A stretch of DNA of 26,623 nucleotides from CAYWRO01 sp964460345 (GCA_964460345.1 CAYWRO010000048.1:1-26623), one strand, 5' to 3'; positions 1 through 7,839 are shown, counted from the first letter of the stretch. Numbers and translations: made by a program. Notes: a model not told the origin generated them from the letters alone.

Positions 1-413
1 CCGCCCCCCCCGCCATACCCGCCGTTCCCGTCGCGAGAGTCGTCCCCCTCGTGCAACCCGAGCGCCTCGACGAACGCCAACTCCGGGATGATCCGGATCG
101 GCTCGCCGCGCCCGCGGAGTTTCTCCGCCTGCCGCAGTTTCACGCTTACGGAACCATCGTCGCGCAGCGGCCAGCCGTGCATCCCCACGACCAGCAGGTG
201 CGTCCGCCGCGACACCGTATCCGTCGGAACCCCGCCCGCCGCCCGCACCGCCGCGCACGCCTGCCGCCGCGGCATGGAAGCCAGCCGCCCGACAAACGCC
301 ACGCGCTTGCCTCGCAGGCTCAGGCGGTCCGGAGCGACAGCGACATCATCATCGCGCGGCTCATCTATCACGAGTTTCAACCGGTGGCCTTGCTGGTCTG
401 CCCTGACCGACAT
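1..413 (-). CDS. BRCT-domain protein, partial (runs off left edge)
   Basis: Reading the minus strand from an ATG at 413 gives an open frame to the window edge. Residues about 32-60 read LRGKRVAFVGRLASMPRR..., followed by AAGGVPTDTVSRRTHLLVVG, the core pattern of a BRCT domain: a 'GK.vaf.G' strand, then 'G.....v....thlvvg'. This fold, best known from bacterial NAD-dependent DNA ligase, binds DNA ends or phosphopeptides. After the domain comes a 'KLRQAEKLRGRGEPIRIIPELAFVEAL' type segment, also usual for BRCT (helix, then 'i.ii.e..f...l'), and then a Gly/Asp-rich stretch at the edge. In-frame ATGs at 461 and 467 are possible earlier starts. I prefer 413 because a purine-rich GGAACGGGG lies 9-17 bases before it. 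What follows the BRCT domain is outside the window, so the full function is unknown. Confidence 0.75.
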   Translation of the reverse strand, partial: MSVRADQQGHRLKLVIDEPRDDDVAVAPDRLSLRGKRVAFVGRLASMPRRQACAAVRAAGGVPTDTVSRRTHLLVVGMHGWPLRDDGSVSVKLRQAEKLRGRGEPIRIIPELAFVEALGLHEGDDSRDGNGGYGGGG

Positions 414-528
414 GACAAAGTTCCCCGTTCCTTCGGGATTCGGCCTGAGTGTAGGACTCATCCCCATGGCGCGGACCGGATGGTCCGTGCCTCACCCGGT
501 TGGCCGCCATGTTTCACGATCTGGCCAA

Positions 529-1007
529 TCAGGCGCTCCGACGTCGCCGCGCCGTCAGGAACGCAAGGCTTCCAGGCAAGCATTGATGACGGCGCGGGAA
601 CCGAGGAAGCGATACGGAAACCAAAATCACCGAAATCCCCGTTGGGGAACTCGCCGGCTCGTGAGTACAGCGCGTCACCTACCCCGTCGCTCGGATGCGA
701 GCCCCATCTACTACCGTCCTGGATCCGCCACATGATCCCGCCGGTCCCGGTGATGACGGACTCGGTCCACTCCATCGTCCCCCCCGCCACATCCAATAAG
801 CCCCACGGACTCTGCGTCTCCAACACTTCCGCGGCCAATCGCATGATCCGTGACCGGCAGCCCGCTGCCCGTCCACGGCGCGTTGCCAGGCTCTGTGATG
901 TGGACGAAGTCGATCCCGGAGAGGGGGTCGATGTCGGCGTGGCTCGCGGCGGTAGGCAGCACGGCCGCCACGAGCGCGACGAACAGGTGTGGTCTGGCAG
1001 AGTTCAT
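529..1007 (-). pseudogene. Decayed second copy of SUMF1/FGE-like PEP-CTERM protein
   Basis: The start is intact: ATG at 1007, a signal peptide (MNSARPHLFVALVAAVLP...SHA), then DIDPLSGIDFVHIT..GNAPW, matching DVDPVSGIDFVMIG..GNAPY of the neighbouring gene at 1004-2137. Near 850-844 the frame breaks after TDHAIG. The homology resumes one frame over at SPWGLLDVAGGTMEWTES, which corresponds to residue about 276 of the intact copy, so roughly 185 residues of the core are missing. A second shift follows VPAPSS at about 580. In the next frame the PEP-CTERM tail CLPGSLAFLTARRRRSA and a TGA at 529-531 appear. The ATG overlaps the upstream gene's TGA (ATGA, 1004-1007), so the pair was once a translationally coupled tandem duplication. 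Identity to the intact copy is moderate, so the duplication is not recent. Sequencing error could explain one shift but not the deletion. Confidence 0.8.
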
Positions 1008-2137
1008 GAAACGCCCTCAAGTGAAACGTGCCGGCGGCGGGATGCGCTGATGATGAGCAACACACCCGCTCCAACGACGCTTGATGGAGCGGGAACAGCC
1101 ATGGCCACGCGAAGGCCGAACTCAAAGCTTGAGATGTGGGGGAACTCTGCTGGCGCGGATCCGTCGATGCTGTCACGTATTCCGGACACGAAACCGTCCA
1201 ATGCCCAATGAGATCCGTCGAAGACGCGATATCTCTGTCCCGTGCTGAGGGTCCGGATGGACTCCGTCCACTCGCTCGTACCGCCTGCCACATCCAGCAG
1301 TCCCCACGGACTCATCATATCCGGATACGCGCCCAGCAGCACAGCCCCGGGGCTCTGGCCAGGAAAGTCCCGATCGTCCCAACCAGCGTTCGCCTCACCG
1401 ATTCCCGGCGGGCCGTACACGTACGGCGTATCGCTGCCGTTGCTGTACTCCCACCAGCCACCCGCGCCGTTGTTGGCGCTCGGGTCGTAATGGGCCGCCT
1501 TCAGCCATTCATCCCACGTCGGGATCCAGTACCGAGCGCCCGGAGAGTGCGCCATCTGATCGTTGAAGATGTTTCCGGTAAAGGTAAACGTGCCGACGTC
1601 GTACGCTCCGCTCAGAAATGCTTCTCGCTCGGTTCCCTTGCCGTTGTGCAGCCAGTTGCAGTACATCGCCGCCATGCGCCAGGAGATGTTCCCGACAGGG
1701 CGCAGTTCATTGCCCGTGGGCACCGTCCATCGCTGTCCACCCGGCGTGTTCGGCGTCATCGATGCCGCCCCCCACGCGGTGGGAGGAATCACGTGCGGCA
1801 GCGGGTCCGGCCGATCGAACGCGGCGTTGAAGAACTCCACCCACTGGGCCGTGGTTACCTCCATCCGTCCGATGCGATACTCGTAGTCAACGCCGCCTCG
1901 GTTATGGACGAAGCTGTTCGGGTTGCTCGCCTGGTACGGAGCGTTCCCCGTCGCACCGATCATGACGAAATCGATTCCGGAGACCGGATCGACGTCCCCC
2001 ATTGCCGGCGCTACAAGCACCCCACAAGCACCACAGACCGATAACACCACCGCCGCGGCGGCCCATGAAACTTGTCTGGCCTGGTCTCCCGCGCCTGGAG
2101 AAACCCTGGCGCGCACCTCGGAAAGCTCATGGGACAT
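1004..2137 (-). CDS. SUMF1/FGE-like domain protein with PEP-CTERM sorting tail
   Basis: A 377-residue exported protein. A hydrophobic signal segment (residues about 24-46) ends in APAMGDVDP. The body has formylglycine-generating-enzyme-family landmarks: YRIGRMEVTTAQWVEFFNA (88-106), PVGNISWRMAAMYCNWL (147-163), RYWIPTWDEWLKAAHYDP (202-219), SPWGLLDVAGGTSEWTES (276-293) and FGLRVA (340-345). The tail VPAPSS, a hydrophobic stretch, then SRRRH is a PEP-CTERM-type anchor, which is processed by an exosortase. The paired active-site cysteines of true FGE, expected between WTES and the final G.R motif, are absent; the only core Cys is in MYCNW. Formylglycine formation is therefore unlikely, and a structural or binding role at the cell surface is inferred. 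The ATG at 2137 has an AGGAGG ribosome site eight bases upstream. Its stop overlaps the start of the decayed copy. Confidence 0.85.
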   Translation of the reverse strand: MSHELSEVRARVSPGAGDQARQVSWAAAAVVLSVCGACGVLVAPAMGDVDPVSGIDFVMIGATGNAPYQASNPNSFVHNRGGVDYEYRIGRMEVTTAQWVEFFNAAFDRPDPLPHVIPPTAWGAASMTPNTPGGQRWTVPTGNELRPVGNISWRMAAMYCNWLHNGKGTEREAFLSGAYDVGTFTFTGNIFNDQMAHSPGARYWIPTWDEWLKAAHYDPSANNGAGGWWEYSNGSDTPYVYGPPGIGEANAGWDDRDFPGQSPGAVLLGAYPDMMSPWGLLDVAGGTSEWTESIRTLSTGQRYRVFDGSHWALDGFVSGIRDSIDGSAPAEFPHISSFEFGLRVAMAVPAPSSVVGAGVLLIISASRRRHVSLEGVS

Positions 2138-2228
2138 AACGCGGTCCTCCTGGGCTCTCCCTCGCTCGTGCGTTCAGGGTACCACATGCACGGGCCGCGG
2201 CAAGGCGTGGTCTCTTGCGGCGTGCCCT

Positions 2229-3269
2229 TTAAGGCATGGAGGCGAGTGCGGAAAGCGTGGACTCGACGTCGAGGCGTGCGCTTGCTGCGGTGATTGCGGG
2301 GATGAGTGTGGTCTGCCCTGGTTGCAGCGCGGTGTCGTCGAAGTCGCCGCGGAGTTTGGCGCGGCCTTCGAGCACGGTGAGGACGATCGGCGCGGCGGAT
2401 GTGGCGAGTGGGGCGTGGTCGCCGCGGGAGAGTTGGAGGAGGTCGACGGTGAAGTGAGCGGTGTCGACGAGACGCGTGCGCTGCGCGGCGTCGGTGCTGC
2501 GCTTCGGCGGTGGCGGCGCTTTCTCAAAATCGATGCACGCCAGCGCTTCTTCCACGTGCAGTTCGCGCCCCGTCCTGCCCCAGTCGTAGACGCGGAAGGT
2601 GGTGTCGGAGGGCGTCTGGATCTCGGCGACCAGGACGCCTGCGCCGAGGGCGTGGACCGTGCCGGAGGGGAGGAGGTGCATGTCGCCGCGGCGGGCGGGG
2701 ACGGCTTCGAGGAGGTCCGGGACTGTGCCGCGGGCGATGGCCTCGCGGAGGTCGTCGGGGGTTGTGCCGGGTTTCACGCCTTTGTAGATGACGCTTCCGG
2801 GTTCGGCGTCGAGGATGTACCAGCACTCGGTCTTGAGGTGAGGTGGGGAGCCGCCGAGATGGGGAGCCGGCTGCAAGCCGGCGTTCCTGTGCCAGGATTC
2901 GATGTAGGCGGGGCTGGGGTGGACCTGGACGGAGAGGTTCTCGCGAGCGTCGAGGAGTTTGACCAGGAGCGGAAAGGCGCCCTCGGGCGTGAGCTTGTCG
3001 CGGGGGATGAGGTCGTCGCCCCAGAGCTCAATGGCGTCGTGGAGCGTGCGGCCGGCGAGCGGGCCGTTGGCGATGACGCTGCGCATCGCGCCGCCGCCTG
3101 CGCCGGAGGCGTTTGTCGCGCCGAGGTCGGCGACCTCCCAAGATTCGCCGATGAGTTTGCCCGAGGGGAGCGTCCTGCCGAAGCGCTCCAGCCGGCGGCC
3201 GCCCCAGACCTTCTCAAGCAGGATCGGTTCGAGCAGGAGGGGGTACGGAGCCGGCGCGGCGCTGCTCAC
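2229..3269 (-). CDS. manA: Mannose-6-phosphate isomerase, class I
   Basis: Interconverts mannose-6-phosphate and fructose-6-phosphate in the cytoplasm, feeding GDP-mannose synthesis or mannose catabolism. Of 346 residues, the N-terminal part has LEPILLEKVWGGRRLERFG and GESWEVAD. The metal-site motifs are QVHPSPAY (about residues 113-120) and KTECWYILDAEPGS, and the second cupin region has LPSGTVHALG then EIQTPSDTTFRVYDWGR. These are the signatures of type I phosphomannose isomerase. The GTG start at 3269 overlaps the stop of the upstream small gene (GTGA, 3266-3269), so the two are probably co-transcribed. Between YIESWH and LKTECWY there is an extra stretch of about 15 residues (RNAGLQPAPHLGGSPPH) encoded by a palindromic repeat, described separately. 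All recognisable metal-ligand motifs survive on both sides of it. Confidence 0.92.
   Translation of the reverse strand: MSSAAPAPYPLLLEPILLEKVWGGRRLERFGRTLPSGKLIGESWEVADLGATNASGAGGGAMRSVIANGPLAGRTLHDAIELWGDDLIPRDKLTPEGAFPLLVKLLDARENLSVQVHPSPAYIESWHRNAGLQPAPHLGGSPPHLKTECWYILDAEPGSVIYKGVKPGTTPDDLREAIARGTVPDLLEAVPARRGDMHLLPSGTVHALGAGVLVAEIQTPSDTTFRVYDWGRTGRELHVEEALACIDFEKAPPPPKRSTDAAQRTRLVDTAHFTVDLLQLSRGDHAPLATSAAPIVLTVLEGRAKLRGDFDDTALQPGQTTLIPAITAASARLDVESTLSALASMP
2838..2890. repeat. Repeat element inserted in frame within manA
   Basis: The core is a perfect inverted repeat at 2866-2882: arms gccggct and agccggc around gca. A direct repeat of tggggagccg (about 2843-2853 and 2860-2869) lies next to it. 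The length is compatible with the reading frame, so it adds about 15 residues to the protein without breaking it. Repeats that read 'gccggcttgcagccggc' are, to my recollection, dispersed in planctomycete genomes; only one copy is visible here. Confidence 0.6.
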
Positions 3270-3571
3270 AGCAGCGTCTCCATCGTGGCGTCGAGCGAGC
3301 GCATCCAGCGGCGGGCGGTGGAGGCGTCAAATCGTTGCGGCAGTTCGCGGAATGGGTCGTCGCGCAGGAGCGCCTCGACGACGCGCTGGGCGACCTTTTC
3401 AGGGGCGACCGCGCCGTGGCTCCAGTACTCGTAGTCCACCCAGGAGAGCGTGACCTCGTGCTCGGTGCGGGGCGGGGGCGGGTTCGGGGGCGCCGAGTCG
3501 CGCTCCACCGCAACGACGAAGACCCAGCCGCCCTCCACCTGCTGCTCAGATTCGACGCTTACCTTTGCCAA
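3266..3571 (-). CDS. Small conserved-looking protein of unknown function, upstream of manA
   Basis: The frame is open from a GTG at 3754, but its N-terminal third would overlap the divergent ABC permease gene and looks like non-coding composition. The protein-like part begins around a TTG at 3571 (LAKVSVESEQQVEGGWVFVVAVERD), with a GGGG purine run six to nine bases before it, giving about 101 residues. It has a predicted beta-rich N-terminal half, a Pro-rich linker (APPNPPPPR), a second beta segment (EHEVTLSWVDYEYWSHG) and a helical C-terminus (RFDASTARRWMRSLD). There is no signal peptide or membrane segment. I do not recognise a named family. The stop overlaps the manA GTG by four bases, so it is likely translated in one operon with manA. 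The start is uncertain; a GTG at 3637 would give a longer form. Confidence 0.6.
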   Translation of the reverse strand: MAKVSVESEQQVEGGWVFVVAVERDSAPPNPPPPRTEHEVTLSWVDYEYWSHGAVAPEKVAQRVVEALLRDDPFRELPQRFDASTARRWMRSLDATMETLL

Positions 3572-3684
3572 GCTCGGCCCCGGTGCTCCATTTGCCCTCC
3601 CGAACTGAAGATACCCGAATAGGGTACTACCCTCCACGCTGCCCTCTCCACTGCAACATCGGCGGGAGGCACCACTCCAGCGCT

Positions 3685-3690
3685 TATATT
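3685..3690 (+). promoter_or_regulatory. Possible -10 box for the ABC permease gene
   Basis: TATATT lies ten bases before the ATG at 3701 in otherwise GC-rich DNA. If used, transcription would begin only a few bases before the start codon, giving a leaderless or near-leaderless mRNA. No good -35 box is seen and no Shine-Dalgarno sequence lies between it and the ATG. Confidence 0.3.
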
Positions 3691-3700
3691 CGCCACTGCC

Positions 3701-5032
3701 ATGCCCTTCGTTCTCGAGATGATCAAGCTCGGCCTGTCGAACCTTCGACTGCACATGCTGCGGTCGATCCTGACGGCGCTGGGGATCATTCTGGGCGTCT
3801 CGGCGGTGATCGCGACGGTGGCGATCGGGGAAGGGTCGACGCGGATGGCGCTGGAGCAGATCGAGCGCCTGGGGGCGAAGAACATCATCATCCGCTCCCA
3901 GAAGCCGCCGGAGAGCCGGCAGGCCCAGGGAGGGCAGACGTCAAGCTGGCTGAACCGGTACGGGATCACGCGGGCGGACCTGCGGGTGATCGAGGGGAAC
4001 TTTCCGGAGGCGGAGGCGATCGTCCCCCTTAAGGAGGTGGGCGGGCAGATTCTGCGGGAGGATCGCCTGCAGACCAGCCAGGCATTCGGCACCACGCCGG
4101 ACTTCCAGCGCGTGGCCAACCTGCGGGTCGACCGCGGCCGGTACCTGAGTGGTGAAGACCTGCGCGCGCAGACAGCGGTCGCGGTGATCGGGGCGGGGGT
4201 GGCGCGCGAGTTCTTCCCGTTCAGCGATCCCTTGGGCGAGACGATCCGGATCGATGACAAGGTCTTCCGCATCGTCGGCGTGTTGCGGCCGGTGGGGCTT
4301 TCCGGGGGAGCGGGGACGGCGCTGGTGGGGCGCGACCTGAACATGGATGTGCACATCCCGATCACGACGGCGCAGAGCATCTTCGGCGATCAACTGATGC
4401 GGCGATCGAGCGGATCGTTCGAGGTCAGCGAGGTGGAGGTCTCGGAGATTTACCTGTCCGTGCCGGAGCGCGAGCAGGTGCTGTCGTACGCGGACGTCAT
4501 CGAGCGGCTGATTCGCTCGCGCCACACGGTGCGGCCGGATGTGGGACTGATCGTGCCGTATGAACTCCTCGCCGAAGCGCGGCGGAGCCAGCTCACGGGG
4601 CGCATCATGCTTTCGGCAATCGCGGCCATTTCGCTGCTGGTCGGCGGCATCGGCATCATGAACATCATGCTTGCTTCGGTGACGGAGCGCACGCGAGAGA
4701 TCGGCATCCGCCGCGCACTGGGCGCCACCAGGCAGCACATCGTCTGGCAGTTCCTCATTGAGACGAGCACGCTGAGCGCGATCGGCGGGCTCATCGGCGT
4801 GGTGCTCGGGGTTGCGGGAAGCTGGGCGATCGACGCGATTGTGCCGCGGCTGCCGCGTGCGCCGTTCATCGGGCACTACTTCGATGCGAACGCGGTGCTG
4901 CCGACGCACGTGACGGCGTGGTCGATCGCGCTGGCGTTCGCCGTGGCGACGGCGACGGGGCTCATCTTCGGGATCTATCCGGCGCTGCGGGCGGCGCAGC
5001 AGGATCCGATCACGGCGCTGCGGCACGACTGA
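3701..5032 (+). CDS. MacB/FtsX-type ABC transporter permease
   Basis: A 443-residue inner-membrane protein with the MacB-PCD plus FtsX architecture. It has one N-terminal transmembrane helix (about residues 21-45, LRSILTALGIILGVSAVIATVAIG), a long extracytoplasmic domain (about 50-295), and three C-terminal helices (about 305-325, 350-375 and 403-430). The C-terminus ALRAAQQDPITALRHD is the typical ending of this family. Such permeases work with a separate LolD/MacB-type ATPase, usually in mechanotransmission, lipoprotein release or peptide/antibiotic efflux. No ATPase gene is adjacent on either side here, so the partner must be encoded elsewhere or lost. The gene is divergent from the small gene and manA and convergent with the acyltransferase gene that ends 14 bases downstream. 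The substrate cannot be predicted. Confidence 0.9.
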   Translation: MPFVLEMIKLGLSNLRLHMLRSILTALGIILGVSAVIATVAIGEGSTRMALEQIERLGAKNIIIRSQKPPESRQAQGGQTSSWLNRYGITRADLRVIEGNFPEAEAIVPLKEVGGQILREDRLQTSQAFGTTPDFQRVANLRVDRGRYLSGEDLRAQTAVAVIGAGVAREFFPFSDPLGETIRIDDKVFRIVGVLRPVGLSGGAGTALVGRDLNMDVHIPITTAQSIFGDQLMRRSSGSFEVSEVEVSEIYLSVPEREQVLSYADVIERLIRSRHTVRPDVGLIVPYELLAEARRSQLTGRIMLSAIAAISLLVGGIGIMNIMLASVTERTREIGIRRALGATRQHIVWQFLIETSTLSAIGGLIGVVLGVAGSWAIDAIVPRLPRAPFIGHYFDANAVLPTHVTAWSIALAFAVATATGLIFGIYPALRAAQQDPITALRHD

Positions 5033-5046
5033 CGAACAGTTTGGTC

Positions 5047-6198
5047 TCACACTTTCAGGCGCCAGCCCTTGCGATCCAGGGCCCAGGCGATCGCGATCCA
5101 GAGCGCGACGTTCAGCAGCGCGAAGGCGAGCGAGCCGAACTCCGGCGAGGCGAACGGGCGCGCAATCGCTTCGGCGAGCCACGGCTTGAACCTTCCCTCC
5201 CCCACGGGCGCGGGCAGCCGGGCGAGCGTGCGCGCCAGGAGCCCTGCGCCGACGAAGATCAGGATGGCGTTACGCCCGACAGCTTCAAATGGCCGCAGCA
5301 GACGACCCGGAATTCTGGAGGGCACAAGGTCCACGAGGCTGTGCGCGGCGGCGAGCGCAAGCAGCGCGCAGCCGGAGGAGAAGGCCACGTACGAACTCGT
5401 CCAGAGCTGCTTGTTGATCGGGAAGAGGCGATCCCACGCGAGGCCGAGCGCGACGCCCCCCACTCCAGCCGCGGCGAGGGCGCAGACGACGACCAGGTCC
5501 CGCGGCCAGCGACGCAGCGCGAGGCCGGCCCAGTAGCCGGTGAGCACGGTGACAACGGCGGGGAGCGTGCTGAGCAGGCCTTCGGGATCGAAGCCGACGT
5601 CCTTCTTGTAGAGATGCTTGCGGCCGAAGATCGCGCGGTCGAGCCATGCGCCGATGTCTTCGCCCATGGCCAGCGACGGCGTCTGGCGGTCCGGGGCGGG
5701 AAGCAGCGTCAGCAGCGCCCAATAGCCGAGCAGGAGGCCCGCCGCGGCGAGCGCCTGCCACCGGACTTTCAGATGCAGCACGAGGAGCGAGGCGAGGACG
5801 TACGCCAGGGCGATCCGCTGGAGCACGCCGGGGATGCGGAGCGTGGACAGGTCATACTCGGGGAAGCCGTGCAGCAGCAGGCCCAAGGCGAAGAGGATTG
5901 CGCCGCGCTGGAAGACCTTGACGTGCACCGCCGCGGCGGAGCCTTGCGCGAGGCGGCGTGAGAGGGAAAAGGCCATCGCGGTGCCGACGATGAAAAGGAA
6001 GAAGGGGAAGATGAGATCGGTGGGCGTCCAGCCGTGCCACGCGGCGTGGCGCAGGGGCGCGTAGATGTTCCCCCAGTTGCCGGGGTTGTTGACGAGGATC
6101 ATGCCGACGATCGTCGCGCCGCGGAAGACGTCGAGCGATCGCAGCCTTCCGCCGCCCTCCCCGCCGGGCGCAGCAACCGGTCCTGCTGGCTTGGTCAT
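5047..6198 (-). CDS. HGSNAT-like membrane acyltransferase (DUF1624/DUF5009-type)
   Basis: A 383-residue polytopic membrane protein with about ten hydrophobic helices. The N-terminal part RLRSLDVFRGATIVGMILVNNPGNW (residues about 18-42) and HAAWHGWTPTDLIFPFFLFIVG (about 52-73) are hallmarks of the family related to human heparan-alpha-glucosaminide N-acetyltransferase; the histidine in WHGWTPTD corresponds to the region of the acetyl-carrying His. Bacterial members are presumed to move acetyl groups from cytoplasmic acetyl-CoA across the membrane to sugars of the envelope or of degraded glycans. The ATG at 6198 is preceded by a GCAACGG region without a clear Shine-Dalgarno. A hairpin terminator separates it from the upstream secreted-protein gene, so it is probably transcribed on its own. 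The exact acceptor is unknown. Confidence 0.85.
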   Translation of the reverse strand: MTKPAGPVAAPGGEGGGRLRSLDVFRGATIVGMILVNNPGNWGNIYAPLRHAAWHGWTPTDLIFPFFLFIVGTAMAFSLSRRLAQGSAAAVHVKVFQRGAILFALGLLLHGFPEYDLSTLRIPGVLQRIALAYVLASLLVLHLKVRWQALAAAGLLLGYWALLTLLPAPDRQTPSLAMGEDIGAWLDRAIFGRKHLYKKDVGFDPEGLLSTLPAVVTVLTGYWAGLALRRWPRDLVVVCALAAAGVGGVALGLAWDRLFPINKQLWTSSYVAFSSGCALLALAAAHSLVDLVPSRIPGRLLRPFEAVGRNAILIFVGAGLLARTLARLPAPVGEGRFKPWLAEAIARPFASPEFGSLAFALLNVALWIAIAWALDRKGWRLKV

Positions 6199-6243
6199 CG
6201 GTGCAACGGTATCCCGCCGGCGGCGCGTGTGCGGAAATGAAGA

Positions 6244-6270
6244 AGGACGCGGCCGTGGAGGCCGCGTCCT
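6244..6270 (-). terminator. Rho-independent-type terminator hairpin
   Basis: A perfect 11-base-pair inverted repeat (aggacgcggcc / ggccgcgtcct) surrounds a five-base loop. On the minus strand it is followed by a T-rich tail (TTCTTCATTT). It lies 28 bases after the stop of the secreted dockerin-like gene at 6298 and before the acyltransferase gene. Confidence 0.75.
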
Positions 6271-6297
6271 GAAGGGTTGCGCGTGGGTGCTACCGGC

Positions 6298-7695
6298 TCA
6301 GCAGGGCGCGCCGGCGGAAGCGGGGAACCAGCAGTCCAGGAAGAACAGCAGGTCGAAGACGTCGACGCCGGGCGTGCCGTCGATGTCCGCGGCGGCGTCC
6401 GCGGCGAACCAACTGTCGAGGAAGGCCAACAGGTCGAAGACGTCGACGCCCTCTACGCCGTTCGTTTCGCAGGGGCACGGATCGGCGGAGGCCTGGACGG
6501 AGAAGAAGTGCACGAGCTTGTTGGCCGAGTCGCAGACGGCGAGCGTCTGGGAATCGGCGTCCCACGAGTAGGCGTAGAGGCCGTTGCCGTGGGCGATGTC
6601 GGCGCCTTCACCGAAGGTCAGCGGCGTGCCGTCAACATCGAACCAGTTGATGACGACCTCGGTTTCGTCGGCGAGGCTGTTGGCGTGGTGGACAAGATCA
6701 AACGGCTTGCCGGAAGCGGTGTCCCACCTGTTGTTCCAGATGACAACGTCGCCGGCGGGCAGGTCGTGGAGGATCTCGCAGTTCTGACCGAGCGGAACGG
6801 ACGCCGCGCCGTGCGGGGGCGTGATGCGCCCTGCGAGGGGGACGGCCTCCGGGGTGTTGTTCGAGGAGCGCGACGAGATGAGCAACTGGTTTTCGGTTCG
6901 CGCGACGATCATGCCCGTGGCGGGATGGACGTCCAGGTCGCGCCAGTCGGTGAATGCGCTGGTCTGCGAGATCATCCAGAAGACGCCGAGGAAGTCGTAG
7001 TAGGCGAGGCCCGGGAGGGTGTTGAGGTTGTACTCGCCGTCGACGCTTTCAAACATGCCGATGATCGCCTGGTTGCCCGGATAGAGCGTGGCGGGCACGG
7101 GGCCATCGGCGACGTTGTCGCCGATCGGCGTCACGGCTGGATCAAAGGGGAGGTAGTCGAACCCCGCGCCGCCGAAGCCATAATCGAACGCGGGGCCGGT
7201 CTCGGCGCCATCGTCGAAGTTGGAGACGTGGGACCGCTGGATGTCGATCAGCGCGCCGCTTTCATCAAACGTGAGAAGGCTGATCGCTCCCTCGTACGAC
7301 GCCTCGGCGGTGGTCCGGTAGCGCGTGGCGAGCAGACGCCGGCTTGCCGGATCCCAGTCGAACCCGCGGTAGCCCGCCGCGGCCTCCTCGGTCTGGCCGA
7401 TGGTCTCGGGGATGAGGGTGTAGGTGGGCGTGCCGAGAACGTTGTTGATTCGCACGATCTGCACGGTGACCATGCCGCCGGAGGTATTCGCGCCGCCGAC
7501 ATAGAGGTTCACGCCGTCGAAGGCGATCGCCGTCGGCGCGTTGCCGATGTAGCGGGCGGGAAAATCCGGCGCGGATGCGTCGGACAGGACGGCGATGTCA
7601 TGCGTGCCGACGCGGTGCAGATCGATCTGGGCGGATGCACCGGCGGCCAGGCCGGCCACAACAAGGAGCGAAAGCGCGCTCGTCTTCCTGAACAT
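6298..7695 (-). CDS. Secreted protein with C-terminal dockerin-like EF-hand repeats
   Basis: A 465-residue protein with a clear signal peptide (MFRKTSALSLLVVAGLAAGASA-Q). The central region (about 25-400) is beta-rich and hydrophobic/acidic and resembles secreted beta-propeller-like or 'DUF4394-like' proteins, with phrases such as GNAPTAIAFDGVNLYVGG and GLYAYSWDADSQTLAVCD; I cannot assign a specific family. The C-terminus carries two copies of a calcium-type dockerin-like repeat, GVDVFDLLAFLDSWF and GVDVFDLLFFLDCWF, joined by AADIDGTPG. These GC-type dockerin-like tails are widespread in Phycisphaerae secreted proteins and are thought to dock or anchor them. The ATG at 7695 has a GGAGAA ribosome site six to ten bases upstream. 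A strong terminator follows the gene. Probably extracellular or surface-bound; function unknown. Confidence 0.8.
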   Translation of the reverse strand: MFRKTSALSLLVVAGLAAGASAQIDLHRVGTHDIAVLSDASAPDFPARYIGNAPTAIAFDGVNLYVGGANTSGGMVTVQIVRINNVLGTPTYTLIPETIGQTEEAAAGYRGFDWDPASRRLLATRYRTTAEASYEGAISLLTFDESGALIDIQRSHVSNFDDGAETGPAFDYGFGGAGFDYLPFDPAVTPIGDNVADGPVPATLYPGNQAIIGMFESVDGEYNLNTLPGLAYYDFLGVFWMISQTSAFTDWRDLDVHPATGMIVARTENQLLISSRSSNNTPEAVPLAGRITPPHGAASVPLGQNCEILHDLPAGDVVIWNNRWDTASGKPFDLVHHANSLADETEVVINWFDVDGTPLTFGEGADIAHGNGLYAYSWDADSQTLAVCDSANKLVHFFSVQASADPCPCETNGVEGVDVFDLLAFLDSWFAADAAADIDGTPGVDVFDLLFFLDCWFPASAGAPC

Positions 7696-7839
7696 AGCTT
7701 CTCCGAATGTCTACCTGGATGATGCCCCGGTCACCCTTTTCGCGTGTCCGAACGGGCCAGACCCGGGATCCGCCCTCGGGGCAAAGGCGGAAGACATTTT
7801 GCCACAAACTCCCCCGCGGACCCACAAAAATCCCTATCT

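Noticed and set aside
51..1211. Long plus-strand open frames across 51-1211 and 88-735
   Set aside because: They are antisense to the BRCT gene, the decayed copy and the SUMF1-like gene, have Arg/Pro-rich composition with no domain, and arise from high GC.
7769..7791. Inverted repeat tccgcc/ggcgga between the ROK kinase and the secreted protein gene
   Set aside because: Only six base pairs with an 11-base loop and no T-run; too weak to call a terminator or regulatory site.
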